Source of the DNA: Methanobrevibacter sp.
Lineage (GTDB): Archaea > Methanobacteriota > Methanobacteria > Methanobacteriales > Methanobacteriaceae
Reading direction: 5' to 3'
DNA: 36,800 nt
Assembly (NCBI RefSeq): GCF_017539065.1
Contig: NZ_JAFYHP010000006.1
Span: forward strand, 1 to 36,800
Under the pieces are notes generated by a model. The model saw only the letters and a list, made by a program, of their open reading frames with translations, made no database searches and had not been told where the DNA came from. Below are positions 31,650 through 36,800 of this stretch, piece by piece (positions within the stretch are counted from its first letter, which is position 1; each line of letters begins with the position of its first letter). A program made the translations under genes and the position numbers.

Positions 31650-32477
31650 ATGTATAAAGATGAGCTATCTATATTTATTCCAAACTCATTTCTTTCTGAG
31701 TCTAAAGATCTTAAAATCCGTACGTATAAAGTAGGGATTATAGCAAGAGCTTTAGCTATTTTTCAAGCAGACAATGTGGTTATTTATAATGATAATCATG
31801 ATAGGAATGTAGATGGAGACGAGGATGGAGCTTTTATTGCTGAAGTTTTGAATTATATGAATACACCTCAATATTTGAGGAAACAAGCTATTCCTATTAA
31901 AGCTGAACTCAAGCATGTAGGTATCCTTCCACCACTTAGGACTCCTCATCATCCTGTTAATAGTCAGCCAGACGTGGGTGATTATAGACAAGGTTTCACT
32001 GTTAAAAGAAATAAGAAAGGAACTTTTGTTGATATAGGTATGGATAAACTTGCATTCTGTAAAGAGCAACTTACAGTTAAAAAAATTTTTGACTTTAAGA
32101 TTACTAAAATAGCTAAGAAAGAAGTAATAGTCACACCTGATAAACCAGATGACGTTTACTGGGGGTATAATGTAATATCCTCTAATAAGAGTCTTAAAAA
32201 TAGCTTAAAATTAATTAAACCTGATCTTGTGATTGAAACTACAAGATATGGAGATTATATTGATTCTATTTTTAATGAATTAAAGCATAAAGTAGATGAA
32301 TGTAAAAGTATTGCTATTTTATTTGGTGGCCCTTATTCTTCAATTGCAGAAGATGTTTCAAATCCTAATTGGGATTTATATAAAGTGAATACCCTTCCAG
32401 GACAAGGAACTGAAACTGTTAGGACTGAAGAGGCAGTTGTCGCTACACTTTCTTTATTTAACTTTATGAGATTTTAA
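31650..32477 (+). CDS. SPOUT-family RNA methyltransferase, MTH1 type
   Basis: The protein matches Methanothermobacter MTH1, a SPOUT (knotted) methyltransferase with an inserted OB-like domain, related to human SPOUT1/C9orf114. Motifs are LSIFIPNS at the start, LKHVGILPPLRTPHHPV near residue 90, LFGGPYSSIAEDV near 232 and NTLPGQGTETVRTEEAV near 253. I choose ATG 31650 (275 residues) because the TATA box lies 32 nt upstream and the first residues then align with MTH1; ATG 31632 would lie before the transcript. Its place ahead of rpl3 matches Methanothermobacter. Confidence 0.85.
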   Translation: MYKDELSIFIPNSFLSESKDLKIRTYKVGIIARALAIFQADNVVIYNDNHDRNVDGDEDGAFIAEVLNYMNTPQYLRKQAIPIKAELKHVGILPPLRTPHHPVNSQPDVGDYRQGFTVKRNKKGTFVDIGMDKLAFCKEQLTVKKIFDFKITKIAKKEVIVTPDKPDDVYWGYNVISSNKSLKNSLKLIKPDLVIETTRYGDYIDSIFNELKHKVDECKSIAILFGGPYSSIAEDVSNPNWDLYKVNTLPGQGTETVRTEEAVVATLSLFNFMRF

Positions 32478-32807
32478 TTCTCTTTAAAATATTAGTTTTA
32501 CACTACTAATAGATAACTTGCTCAACTTTTTATACATGAATATTTTTAGGACTCACCTAAAAATAATCTTAGCACAGAATGATTTATACATTAAATATAT
32601 TCTTAATTGTGCTTCAATTAGCTTAAACTCAATAGGATATATTGAAATTTGATGTTTATCTAGTTACAGACTTGTTTGTAGCTATTTATCATTTCGATGA
32701 AACTATTTCATCAAACTCGCTTGATAGTTATTTATTTGGCTATCAAAGTAAATAAATTAAAATAATTTAGAAATAAAGGAAAAATATAAAATAGGAGGTT
32801 AAATTAA
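32478..32807 (+). promoter_or_regulatory. Hairpin-rich leader region before the ribosomal protein cluster
   Basis: No gene is seen in these 330 bases, but at least five inverted repeats are. These are TATTTTTAGG/CCTAAAAATA (32541-32565), AGCACA/TGTGCT (32571-32576 with 32608-32613, with AGAAT/ATTCT inside), TAGTTACA/TGTAGCTA (32661-32684, one wobble), GATGAAA/TTTCATC (32696-32712) and TTGATAG/CTATCAA (32721-32746). TTTTTATACATG near 32527 could be the promoter. A long structured leader could allow feedback control by a ribosomal protein; this is inference. Confidence 0.5.
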
Positions 32808-33818
32808 ATGGTTAGACATCATCAGCCAAGAAAAGGGTCTGTTGCTTTTAGTCCAAGAAAAAGAGCAGCAAAAGAAACCCCAAGAATAAAATCTTGGCCA
32901 CAAATCGATGAACCAAAATTACTCGGCCTCGCAGGTTATAAAGTCGGTATGACTCATGCATTAGTAACTGACACTGATAAAAACTCTCCAACCCAAGGGA
33001 TGGATGTTTTCACTCCAGTAACTGTATTAGAAGTACCTCCGGTCGTAGTAATGGGAATTAGAGCTTATGAAAAAACTTCTCGTGGATTGAAAGTAATCAC
33101 CGAAGTACTTGCAGACAATTTAGATCAAGAACTTTCAAGGAAAATTTCCCTTCCTAAAGAATACAATAAATCTGAAGCTATTGCAAAAATACAAGGTGCA
33201 TTAGAAAACACAGAAGAAATTAGAGTCTTAGTACACACAAATCCAAAAGTAACTAGCGTACCTAAGAAAAAACCAGATATATTTGAATGTGGAATCGGTG
33301 GAGCAAATCCAGAAGAAAAATTAAATACCGCATTAGAATTATTAGGTAATGAAGTAAAAGCTAGTGAAATCTTCAATGAAGGAGAATTTGTTGATGCAAT
33401 TGCAACTACAAAAGGAAAAGGATTCCAAGGTGTAGTAAAAAGATGGGGTATTAGAATTCAGTACGGTAAAGCTGTAAGAGCAGGTAAAGGTAGACACGTC
33501 GGTTCTATTGGGCCTTGGACTCCAAGAAGAACCATGTGGACTGTAGCTCAAGCAGGTCAAATGGGTTACCACAAAAGAACTGAATTCAATAAAAGAATTT
33601 TAAAAATCGCATCAGCTGATGAAGTTGACCAAATCAACCCAGATGGTGGATTTGTAAAATACGGACTTGTCAAAAATGATTATGTTTTAGTAAAAGGATC
33701 CCTTCCAGGACCTTCTAAAAGATTAGTAATCTTAAGACAACCTATTAGACCTAATAAAAAAGCTGAGGATATACCTCAAATTAACTATATAAGTACAAAA
33801 TCTAAACAAGGGGTATAA
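32808..33818 (+). CDS. rpl3: Ribosomal protein L3 (uL3)
   Basis: The 336-residue protein is the archaeal-type large-subunit protein L3, starting MVRHHQPRKGSVAFSPRKRA, with GYKVGMTHALV near residue 45 and the loop GKGFQGVVKRWG near residue 203 that reaches the peptidyl transferase region. The W/H-containing TMWTVAQAGQMGYHKRTE segment is typical. AGGAGG stands 9 nt before the ATG. It is the first gene of the cluster L3-L4-L23-L2-S19-L22-S3. Confidence 0.97.
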   Translation: MVRHHQPRKGSVAFSPRKRAAKETPRIKSWPQIDEPKLLGLAGYKVGMTHALVTDTDKNSPTQGMDVFTPVTVLEVPPVVVMGIRAYEKTSRGLKVITEVLADNLDQELSRKISLPKEYNKSEAIAKIQGALENTEEIRVLVHTNPKVTSVPKKKPDIFECGIGGANPEEKLNTALELLGNEVKASEIFNEGEFVDAIATTKGKGFQGVVKRWGIRIQYGKAVRAGKGRHVGSIGPWTPRRTMWTVAQAGQMGYHKRTEFNKRILKIASADEVDQINPDGGFVKYGLVKNDYVLVKGSLPGPSKRLVILRQPIRPNKKAEDIPQINYISTKSKQGV

Positions 33819-33820
33819 TC

Positions 33821-34585
33821 ATGAAAGTTAATGTTTATTCTATTAATGGGGAAGTCAAAGGAGATATTGAACTTCCAGCTATTTTTGATGAAGTATACAG
33901 ACCAGATTTAATCAAAAGAGCTGTACTTTCTGCACAATCTGCTAGAGTACAACCATGGGGTAATGACCCAATGGCAGGTAAAAGAACTTCCGCTAAAGGA
34001 TGGGGTTCAGGTAGAGGTACTGCAAGAGTTCCTAGGATTAAAAATGGTTCAAGAGCAGCTTTCGTACCAATGGCTATTGGTGGTAGACAAGCTCACCCTA
34101 CTAGAGCTGAAAAAAATCATCATGAAAAAATCAACATAAAAGAAAGAAGATTCGCTATCAGATCTGCTGTTGCAGCAACCGTTAATAAAGAACTTGTTGA
34201 AAACAGAGGTCACAAAGTAGAAGATTTAGAACAAGTACCTATTATTGTTGAAGATGATATTGAAGAAGTAAAAACTACCAAACAAACTCGTGAAATTTTC
34301 CAAAATTTAGGAGTTTACGACGATGTCATTCGTGCAAAAGAAGGTAAAAGAATCAGAGCTGGTAGAGGAAAAACCAGAGGAAGAAAATACAAAAAAGTAA
34401 AAGGACCTCTCGTTGTAGTCGGTGAAGATAAAGGAATTTCCTTAGGTGCAAGAAACCACGCTGGTGTAGATGTTGTGGTTGTTGAAAACTTAAACGCTGA
34501 ATTATTAGCACCAGGTACTCACCCAGGAAGACTCACTATTTACACTAAATCAGCTGTTGAAAAGTTAGGAGGTTTATTCCAATAA
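33821..34585 (+). CDS. rpl4: Ribosomal protein L4 (uL4)
   Basis: This 254-residue protein is archaeal L4 (L1e type), opening MKVNVYSINGEVKGDIELP. The exit-tunnel loop region is AKGWGSGRGTARVPRIKNGS near residue 60, and GRGKTRGRKYKKVKGPLVVV follows near 186. It begins 2 bp after the L3 stop, so it is translated in coupling with L3. In bacteria L4 represses its own operon; whether this happens here is not known. Confidence 0.97.
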   Translation: MKVNVYSINGEVKGDIELPAIFDEVYRPDLIKRAVLSAQSARVQPWGNDPMAGKRTSAKGWGSGRGTARVPRIKNGSRAAFVPMAIGGRQAHPTRAEKNHHEKINIKERRFAIRSAVAATVNKELVENRGHKVEDLEQVPIIVEDDIEEVKTTKQTREIFQNLGVYDDVIRAKEGKRIRAGRGKTRGRKYKKVKGPLVVVGEDKGISLGARNHAGVDVVVVENLNAELLAPGTHPGRLTIYTKSAVEKLGGLFQ

Positions 34586-34608
34586 TATTGGATAAATAAG
34601 GTGATATT

Positions 34609-34869
34609 ATGGATTCATATTCAGTTATTATTAAACCTCATGTTACTGAAAAAACCATGAATTTAATCGATTTGAATAATGTGATTTCATTCGTTGTAAA
34701 TCGTAAAGCTAACAAAAAGCAAATCAAATATGCTTTTGAAGAGTTATACGATGAAAAAGTAGCAAGAGTTAACACTCATATTACTACTAAAGGTGAAAAA
34801 GTAGCATACATAAAACTTGTTGAAGAAGAAATGGCAGAAGAACTCGCCGTAAGATTAGGAGTATTCTAA
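34609..34869 (+). CDS. rpl23: Ribosomal protein L23 (uL23)
   Basis: The 86-residue protein has the L23 signature IIKPHVTEKTMNLID at the start and VNRKANKKQIKYAFEELYDEK near residue 30. L23 sits at the exit tunnel and docks SRP and other factors. AAGGTG lies 5 nt before the ATG, 23 bp after L4. Confidence 0.96.
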   Translation: MDSYSVIIKPHVTEKTMNLIDLNNVISFVVNRKANKKQIKYAFEELYDEKVARVNTHITTKGEKVAYIKLVEEEMAEELAVRLGVF

Positions 34870-34882
34870 GGAGGAATGAAAT

Positions 34883-35608
34883 ATGGGTAAACGATTAATC
34901 CACCAAAGAAGAGGAAGAGGAACTCCTGCTCACCGTGTTGCTTCTCATCGTTTTAAAGATAAAATTAGATACAGATCTTACGATGCATTAGAAAAAGAAG
35001 GAAGTATTAAAGGAAAAGTCATTGACATCGTTCACGATCCAGCAAGAACTGCTCCAATTGCAGAAGTTAAATTCGAAAATGGTGAAAAGAAATATATCTT
35101 AGCACCTGAAAGCATTCAAGTTGATGATGAAATCGAATGCGGTATTTCTGCACCTATTAAATTTGGAAATACATTACCACTTGCTGAAATTCCTGAAGGT
35201 ACTCCTGTTTATGACATCGAAAACACTCCTGGAGATGGAGGTCGTTTTGTAAGATCTTCCGGAACTTATGCTAATGTTGTTACTCATGATGCTAACCAAA
35301 CTGTTGTTGAATTACCATCTGGGGAATTAAAATACTTAAATCCTAACTGCCGTGCTAGTATTGGTGTAGTAGCTGGTGGAGGTAGAAAAGATAAACCATT
35401 CCTTAAAGCTGGTAAAAAATGGCATGCTTATAAAGCTAAAGGTAAGAAATTCATGACTGTAAGAGGAGTAGCAATGAATGCTGTTGACCACCCTCACGGT
35501 GGAGGTAACAGACAACATCCTGGTCGTCCAACTACTGTTTCAAGACATGCACCACCAGGAAGAAAAGTTGGTTCAATTGCAGCTAAGAGAACAGGATTAA
35601 AAAGATAG
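34883..35608 (+). CDS. rpl2: Ribosomal protein L2 (uL2)
   Basis: At 241 residues this is archaeal L2, opening MGKRLIHQRRGRGTPAHR. The conserved GVAMNAVDHPHGGGNRQHPG segment near residue 195 includes the histidine important for peptidyl transferase function. AAGGAGG precedes the ATG. It is 13 bp after L23. Confidence 0.97.
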   Translation: MGKRLIHQRRGRGTPAHRVASHRFKDKIRYRSYDALEKEGSIKGKVIDIVHDPARTAPIAEVKFENGEKKYILAPESIQVDDEIECGISAPIKFGNTLPLAEIPEGTPVYDIENTPGDGGRFVRSSGTYANVVTHDANQTVVELPSGELKYLNPNCRASIGVVAGGGRKDKPFLKAGKKWHAYKAKGKKFMTVRGVAMNAVDHPHGGGNRQHPGRPTTVSRHAPPGRKVGSIAAKRTGLKR

Positions 35609-35623
35609 ATAGAGGGTGTTTCA

Positions 35624-36034
35624 TTGGCAAGAAAAGTATTTAAATATAAAGGTTATACTCTTGAAGAGCTTCAAGACATGTCATTAGAGGAAGTAATGGA
35701 ATTATTCCCTGCAAGACAAAGAAGATCTTTAAAAAGAGGATTCTTACCAAGACAACAAATTGTTTTGGATAAAATGAGAAAATTGAATAAAGAAGGAACT
35801 AAAGATGGCCGTCCTGTTGTAGTCAGGACCCATTGTAGAGACATGATTGTTATACCTGAAATGGTCGGAACCACTTTCGGTATTTATGATGGTCAAAATT
35901 TTGTTGAAGTTACTATTGCACCTGAAATGATAGGTCACTACTTTGGTGAATATGCACCAACTAGGAAAAGAGTTCAACACGGAGACCCAGGTATGGGTGC
36001 TACAAGATCATCCATGTTTGTACCACTTAAATAA
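35624..36034 (+). CDS. rps19: Ribosomal protein S19 (uS19), TTG start
   Basis: The 136-residue protein starts at TTG 35624 ([19 protein letters not shown]) with GGGTG 5 nt upstream. No ATG or GTG occurs in-frame before this, and the next methionine would lose the conserved N-terminus. The core [19 protein letters not shown] and [17 protein letters not shown] are typical of archaeal S19, which binds the 16S rRNA head. Confidence 0.95.
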   Translation: MARKVFKYKGYTLEELQDMSLEEVMELFPARQRRSLKRGFLPRQQIVLDKMRKLNKEGTKDGRPVVVRTHCRDMIVIPEMVGTTFGIYDGQNFVEVTIAPEMIGHYFGEYAPTRKRVQHGDPGMGATRSSMFVPLK

Positions 36035-36046
36035 GGAGATTAGAAC

Positions 36047-36511
36047 ATGGCTAACAAATATGCTTATAATAAAGAAGTTGATGAAGCAAAAACTGCACGC
36101 GCTATGGCAAAATCTCTTAAGATTTCTCCAAAGCACAGTGTTGAGATTTGCAGTGCAATAAGAGGAATGGAAGTAGGAAAAGCTAAAGCTTACTTAGAAG
36201 ATGTTATTGAAATGAAAAAATCTGTTCCTTTCAAAAGACACAACAAAAAAGTTGGTCACAGAAAAGGACAAGAAGGCTGGCCTTCTGGTAGATACCCTGT
36301 AAAAGCAGCTGAGCAAGTATTAAAAGTTTTAGAAAATGCTGAAGCTAACGCTGAATACAAAGGTATGGATACCGAAAAATTATTCATTGAACATATTTCA
36401 TCCCACAGAGGTGTAGTAATTCCAGGTTATATCCCAAGAGCATTTGGTAGAATGACCCCATTCAACACACCTACTACTCATATTCAAATAGTCTTACAGG
36501 AGGCTAACTAA
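36047..36511 (+). CDS. rpl22: Ribosomal protein L22 (uL22)
   Basis: The 154-residue protein is archaeal L22: [20 protein letters not shown] near residue 15, [18 protein letters not shown] near 45 and a C-terminal [20 protein letters not shown] segment. AAGGAG precedes the ATG. Its stop overlaps the rps3 start as TAATG. Confidence 0.96.
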   Translation: MANKYAYNKEVDEAKTARAMAKSLKISPKHSVEICSAIRGMEVGKAKAYLEDVIEMKKSVPFKRHNKKVGHRKGQEGWPSGRYPVKAAEQVLKVLENAEANAEYKGMDTEKLFIEHISSHRGVVIPGYIPRAFGRMTPFNTPTTHIQIVLQEAN

Positions 36512-36800
36512 TGATAGAAAAAGATTTTGTCACAGAAGGTCTTAGAAGAACCAGAATTGACGAATACTTAGAAAAAGAACTTGAAAGAGCAGGATACGGA
36601 GGTATGGATGTTCAAATCACACCTTTAGGTACTATGGTCATTGTTTATGCAGAAAGACCTGGTATGGTTATTGGTAGAGGTGGAAAAAACGTAAGAACTA
36701 TTACCAACACTCTTAAAACTGAATTTGGTTTAGACAATCCTCAAATTGAAGTTAAAGAAGTTGAAGTTCCAGAACTTAACCCTAAAATCATGGCATACAA
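36511..36800 (+). CDS. rps3: Ribosomal protein S3 (uS3), N-terminal part
   Basis: The frame opens at ATG 36511 with AGGAGG 7 nt upstream and runs off the right edge (96 codons visible). It reads [20 protein letters not shown], followed by the KH-domain loop MVIGRGGKNVRTI near residue 50. This is the N-terminal half of S3, which binds mRNA at the entry channel. The C-terminus lies outside the window. Confidence 0.95.
   Translation, partial: MIEKDFVTEGLRRTRIDEYLEKELERAGYGGMDVQITPLGTMVIVYAERPGMVIGRGGKNVRTITNTLKTEFGLDNPQIEVKEVEVPELNPKIMAY

Noticed and set aside
35943..36161. 72-codon plus-strand frame across the S19-L22 junction
   Set aside because: Out-of-frame shadow overlapping two certain ribosomal protein genes.
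1..36800. CRISPR array, insertion sequence, prophage or rRNA
   Set aside because: No regularly spaced repeats, transposase or integrase frames, terminal inverted repeats or rRNA signatures were found on reading both strands.

Overview
The window looks like a chromosomal segment of a host-associated methanogen of the Methanobacteriales, most likely a Methanobrevibacter. It is AT-rich, carries heterodisulfide reductase (hdrC, hdrB) and formylmethanofuran-dehydrogenase polyferredoxin (fwdF) genes, has an archaeal-type pycA-birA pair, and encodes a surface protein with pseudomurein-binding repeats. Many promoters have a TTTATATA-like box, and ribosome binding sites read GGTG or GGAG 5-9 nt before the start. 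Several genes instead have the box 29-32 nt before the start and no binding site, so they are probably leaderless. I see no insertion sequence, integrase, CRISPR array or rRNA gene.

Layout. 1-1163: divergent tRNA and translation-factor modification genes (trm5 fragment, dphB). 1164-2645: an accessory pocket with two tandem copies of what appears to be a new structured small-RNA gene on the minus strand, an unrecognised 165-residue protein and a ribbon-helix-helix protein. 2646-4721: a coiled-coil protein with a PsbP-like protein, facing an ArcS-like protein. 4788-6868: a perfect inverted repeat, then hdrC with an unusual 143-residue N-terminal extension, then hdrB and a terminator. 6970-9854: small conserved methanogen proteins, a phosphoesterase, 2-phosphoglycerate kinase and a CBS protein. 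10017-10475: SRP RNA and tRNA-Ser(GCU). 10480-14109, minus strand: CDF transporter, aminotransferase, radical SAM protein.

14451-17588: a large wall-anchored surface protein with six Ig-like repeats, two pseudomurein-binding repeats and a transglutaminase-like domain; its best ribosome binding site points at an ATT codon. 17702-19417: coaD, a small ferredoxin and fwdF without other fwd genes. 19437-19818: two class III signal-peptide pilin-like proteins. 20022-28294: membrane and metal-hydrolase proteins, RqcH, DUF2070, a fumarase-type beta subunit and a SelA-like PLP protein. 28291-30720: birA and pycA, anabolic CO2 fixation to oxaloacetate. 30788-32477: METTL5-like and MTH1-like RNA methyltransferases. 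32478-36800: a hairpin-rich leader and the ribosomal protein cluster L3-L4-L23-L2-S19-L22-S3.

Most genes serve hydrogenotrophic methanogenesis, carbon fixation, translation and the cell surface. The most novel-looking items are the duplicated small RNA, whose exposed loop is complementary to a Shine-Dalgarno stretch in the hdrC leader, the extended HdrC, and the non-AUG start and structured leader of the surface protein. All functional links among these are inference from sequence alone.
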